NCBI GenBank assembly: GCA_016271365.2
Contig: CM057451.1
Coordinates: forward strand, 495,431,501 to 495,495,500
Direction: 5' to 3'
DNA: 64,000 nt
Source: Neoceratodus forsteri
Taxonomy: Eukaryota; Chordata; Ceratodontiformes; Ceratodontidae
Part shown: positions 54,829 through 64,000 of the stretch, piece by piece
Layout of the letters: every line of letters starts with the position of its first letter
Numbering within the stretch: the stretch's first letter is position 1
Position numbers and translations under genes: made by a program
Notes under the pieces: generated by a model
Told to the model about the DNA's origin: nothing
Databases searched by the model: none
Seen by the model: the letters and a program-made list of their open reading frames with translations, nothing else

Positions 54829-55824
54829 ATGCCCATCCATGAACCACTTAGCCCTGCCTGAAACTCCAGATGGCATTCCTCCCACCCTTTGCCCCAAACA
54901 GCCTCTGCCATTCCTTCAGGATTACACCAAATGAGTCTCCAATCCCCAATGAATTGCTAAAGACTCCTAACTTTCACTTTAAATTCAGCACAATTGTGGT
55001 GAAAGGGGTCCTGACTGGTTTGATCTAGCCTTATCTAATGTGCACACACCTCAGACAATTCCCTCAAAGAAAAGTCTCAAATTCTGTACTCATAGATTAG
55101 TTGTTCCTTACTCCCAGTCATGGGAAGAACAAAAGGCACCTTTCTTTCCCTGGTAGCTGTCCAATACTACTCATTGTTCTTCCTTAAGGCAGCTGTGAAC
55201 TTCAGAAACTTGAGGGGATTGCCCCTTGGATCCACAAGAATTGCTTTCCCTCTCACTCTCCCTGGAGTGAAACTGAGGTGTACAGCAGGCAAACTGAAGA
55301 TTTTCCCAAACTAAGGTGAGAAATACCACGGCTCCCTTTGACAGACCCCCAATGGCAGACCTCCTACCACTCTGACTGCCACACTTGAACTTACTGATTA
55401 ACATTCTAAGCTACCTGAAAGCAACTGATTCTAAAATGGTTATGCTGCTATGAGAGTTCTAAATGACATAGTCATCCTTCTTTCAGGCTAGCTGGGTAAA
55501 CAATGATGTCATTGTGTAGAAAGCCCCTAATGAGCACCCCACCAGCTGCCTTTTCCTACCTGCCTAAGACTAGTACTAATGGGATTCTAGTAACCTGAGG
55601 GAACTGGGTTGTTACACGTAGTTATGTCAGCACCACCATGTTGCTCAAAGCTGACTCCGAAGCAAACTGTACATGTACGGGTATCAGGCATGCGCAATAC
55701 TGTAATCACTGCAGTTTTATGGCTGACTCTGGTGCAGCAAAAGCACTGTATATTCTTTATGCCACTCTTGCCGCTCCTAAAAGCTCTCCACAGCCATATT
55801 TTTTCTGACCAGAGTTTGTTTTCA
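54829..55824. other. Unassigned region downstream of the provirus
   Basis: The first four bases (ATGC) are the right target-site duplicate. No ORF with a domain was seen. AGTTATGTCAGCACCACCAT near 55619 is part of a stretch similar in style to 45310-45400, so the provirus may lie within a larger old repeat. This is not established. Confidence 0.3.
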
Positions 55825-56040
55825 TATTGCTGGAGGTTGTAATGCCAAGGTCCCTAAATTCTTCCACCTTATTTAACTCCATGTTATGAATCTGTTATGT
55901 TTGTTGAGGATTATTTTTCCCACAGTGCATAACTACACACTTCTCCAGACTGAAGTTCATTCTATTTTTATCTGCCCACTGTACAATAAAGCTGAAATCT
56001 TTAATCATGCTTTCTTGTTCAGGATTCAACAGAATTTTGA
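55825..56040 (-). mobile_element. CR1-like LINE RT fragment, reverse
   Basis: The reverse strand reads WADKNRMNFSLEKCVVMHCG, then MELNKVEEFRDLGITTSS. This is the FNxxKC-MHxG and (E)xDLGI block just after the RT active site in CR1-type enzymes. It matches the A+T-rich lineage of 27-31 kb better than the other CR1s. Both ends are truncated. Confidence 0.7.
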
Positions 56041-56700
56041 CAGTGCTCAACATTAGTTCCATTCCAACCTTCTGTTCCCCAAGGCCAAGAAAACTATCTC
56101 CAGGACATTGACTCCCAACAGAGGCTTGCTGGACTCTCTCCTCTCCCCTCCTTCCACACCCTTCATGGTATTATGCTTACTGATGTCACCTCCTGTATCT
56201 TGGGGTCTGGCTGGACCAGCACTTTGACTTCTTGGCACACACTGACACAATCAACCACAAGCTTAACCTCAAACTGGGTGTGCTGTATAAAAACAAAGCC
56301 AGTTTCCCTATCTCTGGCCACAGGGAGCTAGTCATAAAGATGATCCATTCCACCTTTGACTACAGTGACACTGTCTACAGCACTGTTCCAAAGTCCACCC
56401 TTGTCAGACTAGACAACTTCTTCCACTCCTTTTGCCACTTTACCTTGGACTGCCTCCCTCATATACCCACTGCTCTCTCTCTCTCTCTCTACTCCTCCCT
56501 CTCCCTCCCTTCATTTGATGCCAGACACCTCATACACTTTGCTACTTTCACCTCCAAATTCTGGTCTGGATCTCTCCTCCCCACACTTCATTCTTTACCC
56601 CTCCTTCCTCCTAACCCATCTGGAACACTTCTTCCAATTCTGTCTCCCTCCTCCCCAGGAAAACTTTCATGGGCCAAGTTGCCTTCTTGTATCCTTTTCC
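56041..56700 (+). mobile_element. Jockey/L2-like LINE, post-RT fragment
   Basis: The frame 56232-56783 gives LNLKLGVLYKNKASFPISG, IHSTFDYSDTVYSTVPKSTL and DARHLIHFATFTSKFWSG. This is the C-terminal region that follows the palm in this family (compare 6240-6660, where the order is the same). The copy is truncated before the active site. A (CT)n run lies at 56471-56490. Confidence 0.7.
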
Positions 56701-56814
56701 TAAGAAAAAGAATCAGCATTTTTGTAGCATTTTTCATACACACTGTATCCCAAACTGCTTTACAAGTAATGCTGGACTGGTAGTGAAGAGGCTGAATGTG
56801 TAGTGACAGCCATA

Positions 56815-58600
56815 CAAACATACGAACATATGAAATTTGCCAGCAGATAAAGGCCTAGAGGTCTATCAAGTCTGCTTGAATGTGCAGCTAGCACCCCTTA
56901 TTCTGCAGCTGCCCCTCCCTTCCACCCTTCCCCTTCACTAACCCTCCCCCTTGTCCTGTCCCATCCTCATTTGAAGCAGTCCACTGTTCTACTGCATACC
57001 ACTTCTGCAGGTAATGCATTCCACCCAGGCACCACCCTCTCTGTAAAAAAGTGTCTCCTCATCTCCCTCCTGAACCTTCCTCGCTCCAGTCTCATATCAT
57101 GGCCCCTGGTGGCCCTCCCCTCCCTTACTTTGAACAGCCCCTCTGTACCCATCTTGTTTATTCCTTTCATGTATTTAAAGGTTTCAATGTCACCCCGTCT
57201 TTCCTCTCCTCCAGTGAGTACATGTTCAACTCCTTCAACCTCATCTCGTATGATAAGTCCCCCAGCCCCTCGATCATCTTTGTCACTCTGCACTGCACCT
57301 TGTCCAGTAACTTAATGTCCCGCTTCAGATATGGATGCCAGTACTGCATGCAGTACTCCAGGTGTGGTCTAACTAATGACCTATACAGTGGCAGAATCAC
57401 CTCCTCCCTCCTCGAGGATATACGCCTTGCACTACAACCCAGCATTTTGTTGGCCTTTGCAGCTGCCTTCCTACATTGTACTGAGTTGTTCATTGACCCT
57501 GCAATGAGCACACCCAGATCCTTCTCTCCTCCTCTGTCTGGGCTAGCTGCACTCCCCCCTAGTTGGTAACTACCCTTGGGTTCTTTTCATCCCAAAATGA
57601 AGCACCTTGCACTTTTTGGCATTAAAGCCCAGTTGCCAGGTGTGTCTGACCAGGTTTCAAGCTTTGCCAGATCATCCTGCAACCCCTGCCATCCCCTAGG
57701 TCATCCACCACCGCGCTACCTTGGTATCATCGGCAAACAGACTGATCTTGCTCTTTATGTCCCATGATATGTCTGCAATGAATATCCCAAACACTGGTCC
57801 CAACACGAGCCTATGGAACACCACTCATCACTGCCCTTGGGTGTGAGAGCTCCCCACCACCACCACCCTCTGTTGCCTTCCCTGCAGCCAGTTCTACCCA
57901 TCTCACCAGCTTTGCCCGCCCTGTGCCTACTAACTTCTTTCCCAGCCTTCCATGTGGCATTGAGTCGAATGCCTTACTGAAGTCAGATACAGGACATCCA
58001 CTGCATGGCCCCTGTCCAGTTGCCTAGTTACCCAGTCATAGAACTCGACCAGGTTGGTTTGGCAGGATCTGCCACGTATGAAGCCATGCTGTCTGCTTGT
58101 CCTGTAGTCCTTGGCCTCTAGGAGGGCCACCAGCCTCCTTCAGGATAGTCTCCATTAGCTTACCCACGATGGATGAGGCTCACTGGTCTGTAGTTTCCCA
58201 GTTCATCCTTGGGGCCACTCTTGTGGAGGGGCAACCACATGAGCCATCCTCCAGTCCTGAGGTACACACCCTAAAATGTAGTGAGGCATTAAATAGGTCT
58301 GCCAAAGGTCCTGCAAGGACCTCTGCCAGCTCCTTTAGTACCCTGGGGTGGATGCCATCTGGACCTGGCATCTTGTCCACCCTCAGTGCCTTCAAGCCCT
58401 CTTGAACTCTGCTCTCCATGATTTCCCCATCTGTCACCACTTCCCACCCTGCTTCTGCCATTTCACACATCAATACCCACACACAGCCTGGACAACTGCA
58501 TGAAACTCTGGTCCTCCCTCCTGCTGTCTGTGTGCTCAGTCTCATCCTTCTCTTCCCTCAAATCCCTTCTTCATAACTTTTACTACCCCTCCTGCAACTA
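56815..58600 (-). mobile_element. CR1-clade LINE, reverse, RT and 3' end
   Basis: The tail near 56815-56842 is CATACAAACATACGAACATA, a decayed CR1 terminus. 56967-57511 encodes the C-terminal part (ANKMLGCSARRISSRREEVI, LPLYRSLVRPHLEYC, ERVVPGWNALPAEVV). The active-site segment near 57720 reads FADDTK with both aspartates. 57930-58130 has SRQHGFIRGRSCQTNLVEFY and 58180-58545 has KMPGPDGIHPRVLKELAEVL. Six or more frame breaks. 5'-truncated at about 58600, where Penelope 3' sequence begins. Confidence 0.8.
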
Positions 58601-59170
58601 TTCCTGTTCTCTGCAAACAATCAATGGAGGTGACTATAACACAACAGAGATGAACCGGTGCCAAAGTAAAACAATGCAAGATACTTTTAAGTCAAGAAAC
58701 TTCAGCAACACAGTGTCTGTCTGTCATAGATGCAGAATGAATTCACCAAAAACTGGTTCTAAGGATGAGAATCACTTAATTAAGATAATCCAAACGATGA
58801 ATCCGAAAGGTAAAATCCAACAGTCAAGGTGCAGTGAAACACCCGCCCTCAACAGCCAAATGTTTTGCGTGACACTATGTGCTTTCTCAAGGCTGATTTG
58901 GTGCAAGTGATGAGTGGAAAATAAAGAAAAAGATTTAAAGTGAAAGTGTCAATTTATAAAGTGTTTTGAAGTGCATAGTGCAATAAATAGATAATAACTT
59001 TGCACCATGATAAAAATAGCAGGCTAAAAAGATATAAAGAATTCCTTTAAAATAAAACCAATTGATGGTTTGAATACCACATTTGGGGGGGAGGGAAGGT
59101 GAGGGCTAATGAGGAAAGTTAAAAAAAACTGTAACATCAAAAGATACAGATACATACAATATAAACACAG

Positions 59171-59455
59171 GTCTAACAAGTATGTCAGTTCTCAGGATAA
59201 AGATGCATATTAGGTGCTAAATAACAAAACGAAAGGATAAATATACATAAGTTGCAGTCAAAAAATGGCAGCACACATTCATAATTTACATGTAATGAAC
59301 AGATATATGTAGACACACAGGTCTAACAAGTATGTTAATGCTCAGGATAAAGATGCATATAAGGTGCTAAACGGAAGAATGAATATGCATAATCTGCAGA
59401 CAAAAAATGACATGACACATTATTTATAGATAAAGTGACAGCTGAAAATGCTCAT
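59171..59455. repeat. 160-bp direct duplication in the Penelope 3' UTR
   Basis: GTCTAACAAGTATGT occurs at 59171 and 59331, followed in both by CTCAGGATAAAGATGCATAT, AGGTGCTAAA and GCAGNCAAAAAATG. The period is 160 bp and the second copy is slightly shorter. It lies 3' of the nuclease stop. Confidence 0.75.
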
Positions 59456-59923
59456 TCAGACCTGGCACTTATACAATTTTAATTTGTACTGCCCAAAAGT
59501 ATCTTTCTGTAGGAGTTTGGTATCCACATTCCCACCTCTGACTGTGGAACAGAGTCTCTCCACAGCTTGAAACAGAAAATAATGTTCTTTTCCTTTTAGT
59601 TGGCAATGCTGAGCAAGAGCACTGATGCCATTTAGTTTTTGGACACTTCTAACATGTTGGCCAATTCTTTCGTTCAGTTTTCTCTTAGTCTTGCCAATGT
59701 AAAAAGCACAACAGGAATTACATTGTGCAAAATAGATGACGTTTTGTGTATTGCACGTCATAAAATATCGTATCTGATATGTAGTCCCAGTAACTGGGTG
59801 TTGGAAAAAAGAGCCAATTTTAATGTGCTGACAAAAAATGCAATTACCGCATTTATGTGTCCCAGGGGTCAGATGTCGGTGTGGCAATCTATCCTCATTG
59901 TCCTCCCAGTAAGTGCTGGGCAC
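59456..59923 (-). pseudogene. Penelope GIY-YIG endonuclease domain
   Basis: 155 codons. A Cys cluster HKCGNCIFCQHI matches the zinc-binding CxxC linker of this family. The nuclease core follows: TYQIRYFMTC, VIYFAQCNSCCAFYIGKTKR (the GIY-YIG pair) and LNERIGQHVRSV with the conserved Arg/His helix. A late LLQKDTFG segment closes the domain. It nicks DNA to prime reverse transcription in active elements. The domain is uninterrupted here, though the RT upstream is broken. Confidence 0.88.
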
Positions 59924-59941
59924 CAGAACATTTTTGATGTT

Positions 59942-61354
59942 TTAACCCCTTTTAAAAACCATGCTTGGGGTAGTTTGTGTAGCTGTAGTAAATGTTTTCT
60001 CTGTCCTTAAAATGTGCCAGTTATGGGAAATAATCTCTTGCACCATGGATGCCTGAAGGCTAAAAGTGTTGACAAAAAGAGGGGTGTTGTCACAAATAGG
60101 ATTTTGTGTTCCAGTTCTGGTGCTTGGATCTAGTAGAGATTCTCTGGTTAGATTACTCACCCTGTCTTTAGCTTTCTTAATGACATCCAAATTATTTCCC
60201 CTTGCTTGGAATCTGTGGGTAAGGATGACAGCTTGATATTGGTAGTCAGTATCCTTTGTACAATTTCTCTTATATCTCATAAACTGACCAACTGGTATGT
60301 TATTGGTCACATGTTTTGGGAGGCAGCTTTCAAAATGAAATAGTGAGTTACATTCAGTAAGTTTTCTGTATAACTCAGTGTCAATTCCCATAACATCATT
60401 CTTTTTGACAGTGAGATCCGAGTAGTTGGTCTGTAGGAGGCCAAAGGTCAGCTCAAACTTTAGGTCCTCATTTGTAGTTTCCAAGTATTTGACACAGTCC
60501 ATCAACTCAGTTTCATTAACTTTCCAAATTAAGAACAAGTCATTGATGTATTGCTTGTACAGATCTATTTTTGATCAGCACCTGTTGTTTTCTTAATTGT
60601 AAACAAATTCTTTTTCCCAATGAGACGCGTAGGTGATCGCATAGTTGGGGGCCATTGCTGCCCCCATCGATGTTCCTTTTGATTGAAGGAACACACAGTC
60701 CTTAAAAATGAAGGCATTGCATTTGAGAACTTTCTCTGTTAATGTGATTAGGAATGCCACAAAATTAGAAGTGAACTCAATTGTCATATAAAGTTTCTCT
60801 TAGAGCCTCCAGACCTTGCTAATGAGGGATATTGATGTAAAGTGCTTTGACATCCATAATAACAAATAACCACTCTGGTTGTATTTCTACATCTGCAAGG
60901 ATGTCTAAAAGATGTGTGGTATCCTGTAGATAGGATTTTTTTCTGTGCCTCTGTTTTTATATGGCCATCAATGAAATGGGCTAGTGGCTCAGTCAGGGAG
61001 CCATTACTAGCCACAATAGATCATGTGGGTGGTTTGTGCAGGTTTTTATGAATTTTTAACTGTCCATACAGAACTGCTCTAACCGGATGTTCAACCTTCA
61101 AAAAAATTATAGGTGTCTTTGTTTATGATGCCACTGATAAAAGCATCATGTAGTAGCATGTCAATTTCTTTTTTGGAAGTCAAAGTGGGATCCCCACGCA
61201 AAGGTCTGTAGAAATCACAGTTGTTTACTTGACTAAGCATTTCAGATTCATAGTCATTTTTGTCCCAAATCACAATTGACCAATCTTTATCAGACAGTTT
61301 TATAACGATGTCTTTGTTTCTTTTAGGTTCTGTATGGCCTGTTTTCTCGGCCAC
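59942..61354 (-). pseudogene. Penelope reverse transcriptase and N-terminal part
   Basis: 61091-61354 gives KDIVIKLSDKDWSIVIWDK and YRPLRGDPTLTSKKEID, the conserved N-terminal KPxDKG-like block, here LSDKDW. 60784-61014 gives VASNGSLTEPLAHFIDGHIK (RT block). 60593-60787 gives KDCVFLQSKGTSMGAAMAPN. Near 60540 the active-site box is KQYINDLFLIW; related elements have YxDD, so the first catalytic Asp is Asn. 59942-60538 is the thumb and linker. At least four frameshifts and stops separate the pieces. Confidence 0.85.
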
Positions 61355-61362
61355 AGAGTACT

Positions 61363-61389
61363 GATGTTAACAACACTGTGGTTAACATC
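61363..61389. repeat. Hairpin at the junction of two Penelope copies
   Basis: GATGTTAAC (61363-61371) and GTTAACATC (61381-61389) are a perfect 9-bp inverted repeat around a 9-base loop. It lies exactly where the reverse copy ends and the forward copy begins. Confidence 0.7.
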
Positions 61390-61935
61390 TCTAGTTATAG
61401 CCTAACTGAAACTGAAATCCAGGTCCTTCAGAAAGGCCTCTCTTTTGTCCCTACTCAGAACTTGAATCTTTTTGGCACTATAGTGGATATTTATAAATTA
61501 TCTCGAAAACTACACTTTAAAGCCTTTTTCCATAAAGAAGCAGGTATTCCTGATGATACATCTGATCAGGACAACGACCCAGCTGACAATTCAAATGAGT
61601 ACATTGATCAGTTCAAACTCAAATCCATCTTTATTTCATCACATAATCCTACTGTGTCTGTGTTTGAAAAAAGCATGCATCAAGGATCTAGAGGCCTTAC
61701 CTTCAGCACATTTGTATACTTGCACATCAGCAGAGAAACAGGCCATACAGGACCTACAAAATAACAAAGACATCATTATAAAACCAGCCGATAAAGGTGG
61801 GTCAGTTGTGATTTGGGACAAAATGACTATGAAACTGAAATGCTTAGTCAAGTAAACAACCATGATTTCTACAGGCCTTTGCATGGGGATCCTACTTTGA
61901 CTTTCAAAAAGGAAACTGACATGCTACTACATCAT
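61390..61935 (+). mobile_element. Penelope-like element N-terminal fragment, forward
   Basis: 61378-61764 reads SYSLTETEIQVLQKGLSFVP and TQNLNLFGTIVDIYKLSRKL. After a frame change near 61650, 61553-61855 ends LQNNKDIIIKPADKGGSVVI followed by WDK, the N-terminal KPADKGG block. The sequence then matches the reverse copy up to ACATGCTACTACAT (61919-61932). It overlaps the reverse copy in content but extends further upstream, so it is a separate copy in head-to-head orientation. It is cut at 61936 by a DNA transposon. Confidence 0.85.
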
Positions 61936-64000
61936 GGGCAGGTTCACAAAAGAGATGCGCCGGGTGCAAGTGAGATGTAATGGCGCAAATAGGATGCGCC
62001 CACCAAACAGCAAGCGATTCACAAAGGGATGCGCCATGGAATGTGTGATGCGCAACCCCATTGTGAATCATGTGGAAAGCGCAAGGCACAAGTGGAGATG
62101 CACCAGCACATCTGGGATGCACACAACCACCCATGGGAGCAACACAGTGAATACAGAGCAACCCAGCAAGGCAAGTGGGAGCAACAGGGGACAATGCAGT
62201 GGGACAAAGGAGAGAGGAACACATGATCAATGGGACAAATCAGAGGGCGCAAGGGCACAACATTGGCCATAACAGGCACAATACTGAGACTGGGTAAACA
62301 GAACAACACCCAGAGGCCCAGGCCACAACCCACACAGGCTCATGGCAGGTACACAGAACAGGTACACTGGAGCCGGCATGGTGCCTCACAACAATAGGCA
62401 AATGCAAGGAGCAAGGTGGCGGCCACTGGACAAAGCCAATACTACAGGTGGCCAAGACTGTGGCCATGGGGGGACACACAGGGCAACACTGTTCCACACA
62501 TTGAGCAGCACACTGTGCCACCACAATGCCACACAGCCAAGATAGAGCCCCAACCACAGGACACCGCACACAGGGCCCCAGTCTAATAGTACAGCAGTGC
62601 AAGGTATGCAGGCCACAAGCCACACAAACAGACTGGGGGCAGGGACATGAGCAGCAGGACATGAGTCCCATGCACATGCCACAGGCAACGGTGGGGCCAC
62701 ACAGATGTAGGGGGTGCAGGGGGGAAGCAGACCATACATAGACGGGGACACACAGGGTCATGGCAGTACGGGGACAGTGAACAGTCCCTGAGCATACCAA
62801 ATCCCAGGATCATGGAACAGTGAATGACCACAGACACCATGTCAGAGAATCAAATGTTTTATATAAATCACAGTAAGAACAGTAACAATGAAAACACAAG
62901 TAACAGCAGAAACGATGTACACAAACCAATACAAAAGGGATTGGGTGTGAGGGACTATATACATGAACAGGTGGGCAAAAGGGGGAAGGGGTGGGAACAG
63001 CAACATAGGTATGGAGGGTGGAGGAACAGCAGGCTATATACAACATACACAGTCTAGCACATGGCAGAGGACTACAGGTGTGGTTGTTGTACCTCTACAC
63101 CCCAGCCCCACCCAGCCACATGCAGTCAGAAGATGCAGGACAGTTCCTAGGGTGTGCTGAAGGTGCCCCTGCATCCTACGGATGGGCCTGAGTGACTCCT
63201 GGATGGCCTGCTGTATCCGCCAGTCCAAGTTGGTTGCCAGTTCAAGGCACCTCCACTGCCGGCTGCTGCTTAATAATCCTGGGGACCTACAGCAAGGACA
63301 CAGAGAACACATACTAAGTCACATTGCAAACACACAACCTCCACAGAGCAGTAACCCACCCCACCAGACAGATAATGCACATGCAAGGTCGCCACCTCCC
63401 TGCTCCCATACGGCCACCATGAGAAGCTCCAGCCGCAGCCCCCTGTTGCCGCGACTCAGCGGCCACTGAGGCCCACCACCAGGCCTCCAGCCCTGCAAGA
63501 CACAACAGACAGAGACCGCCATGAGTGGATACAACAGTGCTGGTGTACACATGCAGTGCAACACTGGTGAATGGCCATGTAGTCAGCAGCTGTGCACACG
63601 AGCCGTGCCTAAACCCCCAAAGTGCCCATCCATGGAGATGCGTAGCACACGGTTGTCCCACCACATGCATGACAGTGTACCTATCCCACATACACACTAC
63701 AGAAGAGAGGCCCAGACCATGTGCCATGCATGGCAGGGCACCACAAGGCAGGTGCAGCCACACACACGTGTGCATGTTGGGGAGTGCCTATGTGAGTTTG
63801 CTGATGTGGTGTGACCCAATCCCACTCCGCAAGCACCTGTGCTGCACACGTGTGTGAGATACTTACCTGGGACTTGTTAGTGCACCTCTGCAAGCATGCC
63901 CCCCACAGCCTCTCCAGATGTGCCCAGTCCCTCTCCTGCCCCTGGAGTCACCATACGGTGGTGACACTATTTCCCAGTGCGGGAAGCCCCCATGTGGCAC
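61936..64000. mobile_element. Start of a DNA transposon, probably PIF/Harbinger-like
   Basis: The Penelope reading stops at GGGCAGGTTCACAAAAGAGA, followed by TGCGCC. A second near copy, GATTCACAAAGGGATGCGCC, lies at 62018, suggesting iterated terminal-repeat motifs. TIRs of the form GGG...TTCACAAA...GCGC are in my experience typical of vertebrate PIF/Harbinger elements. The region is GC-richer than its surroundings. A reverse-strand segment at 63034-63312 (ATNLDWRIQQAIQESLRPIR) is a helical stretch that might belong to the element's DNA-binding protein. The other end is outside the window, so the family is unproven and no target duplicate can be given. Confidence 0.5.

Larger units (their letters stand above)
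58601..61362 (-). mobile_element. Penelope-like element with GIY-YIG endonuclease, reverse
   Basis: The reverse strand holds N-terminal sequence (61091-61354), RT (60540-61014) and a GIY-YIG nuclease (59456-59923), then a long 3' UTR (58601-59455). This domain order is that of endonuclease-bearing Penelope-like elements. The 3' UTR includes a 160-bp direct duplication. The copy lacks its 5' part beyond 61362, where it meets a second copy in opposite orientation. Confidence 0.88.

Noticed and set aside
58795..58810. Hammerhead ribozyme in the Penelope 3' UTR
   Set aside because: Only a CGATGA...GAAA pair was seen, without convincing stems. Hammerheads are known in some Penelope-like elements, so a structure search would be needed to settle it.
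62240..62800. Host or transposon gene from a 186-codon reverse ORF
   Set aside because: Cys/Pro/His-rich translation in GC-rich DNA with overlapping long ORFs on both strands and no motif.

Overview
This window reads as intergenic or intronic DNA from a large, transposon-saturated vertebrate genome. No host protein-coding gene, rRNA or functional tRNA gene was recognised. Almost everything that can be named is a transposable element in decay. The mix is CR1-clade LINEs whose 3' ends carry GAAACATA-type tails, Jockey/L2-like LINEs, a MIR-type CORE-SINE, a second tRNA-derived SINE with a fish/amphibian-type core, a Penelope-like element and a class-I-like endogenous retrovirus. This suits a large amphibian genome, with a caecilian as my best guess. 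The assignment is an inference from element styles, not from any gene.

Layout. 1-5 kb: reverse-strand L2-like LINE end, an end of a foldback-repeat family, a degenerate forward CR1 and a reverse CR1 3' end. 5-7.8 kb: forward Jockey/L2-like LINE with another LINE tail nested in its 3' UTR. 8.7-15.1 kb: two forward CR1 pieces and one long reverse CR1. 15.1-22.7 kb: a large inverted-repeat (foldback) structure with arms made of ~292-bp tandem units, plus a SINE. 22.9-25.6 kb: small palindromic elements in otherwise unassigned DNA. 26.4-31.6 kb: the best preserved CR1-type LINE, with zinc-finger/esterase ORF1, endonuclease/RT ORF2 and a tandem 389-bp duplication directly upstream, probably its promoter region. 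31.6-36.2 kb: LINE fragments, a MIR SINE nested in a reverse CR1, a forward CR1 and palindromic foldback elements. 36.2-40.0 kb: a reverse, nearly full-length CR1 including ORF1. 40.4-42.2 kb: a ~690-bp tandem array. 42.2-44.6 kb: a second kind of foldback element. 46.0-54.8 kb: a reverse-strand provirus with two LTRs, a 4-bp target duplication, a tRNA-Ser-like primer site and broken gag, pro, pol and env. 55.8-58.6 kb: more LINE pieces. 58.6-61.9 kb: two Penelope-like copies head to head. 61.9-64 kb: the start of a DNA transposon that interrupts one of them and runs off the window.

How parts relate. The sequence records repeated nesting and head-to-head or tail-to-tail arrangements. Most LINE, Penelope and retroviral reading frames carry several frameshifts or stops, and some catalytic residues are altered, so no complete autonomous element is evident. 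The features that most deserve follow-up are the modular foldback structures at 16.6-22.7 and 42.2-44.6 kb, and the tandem repeats abutting the 5' sides of two LINEs.
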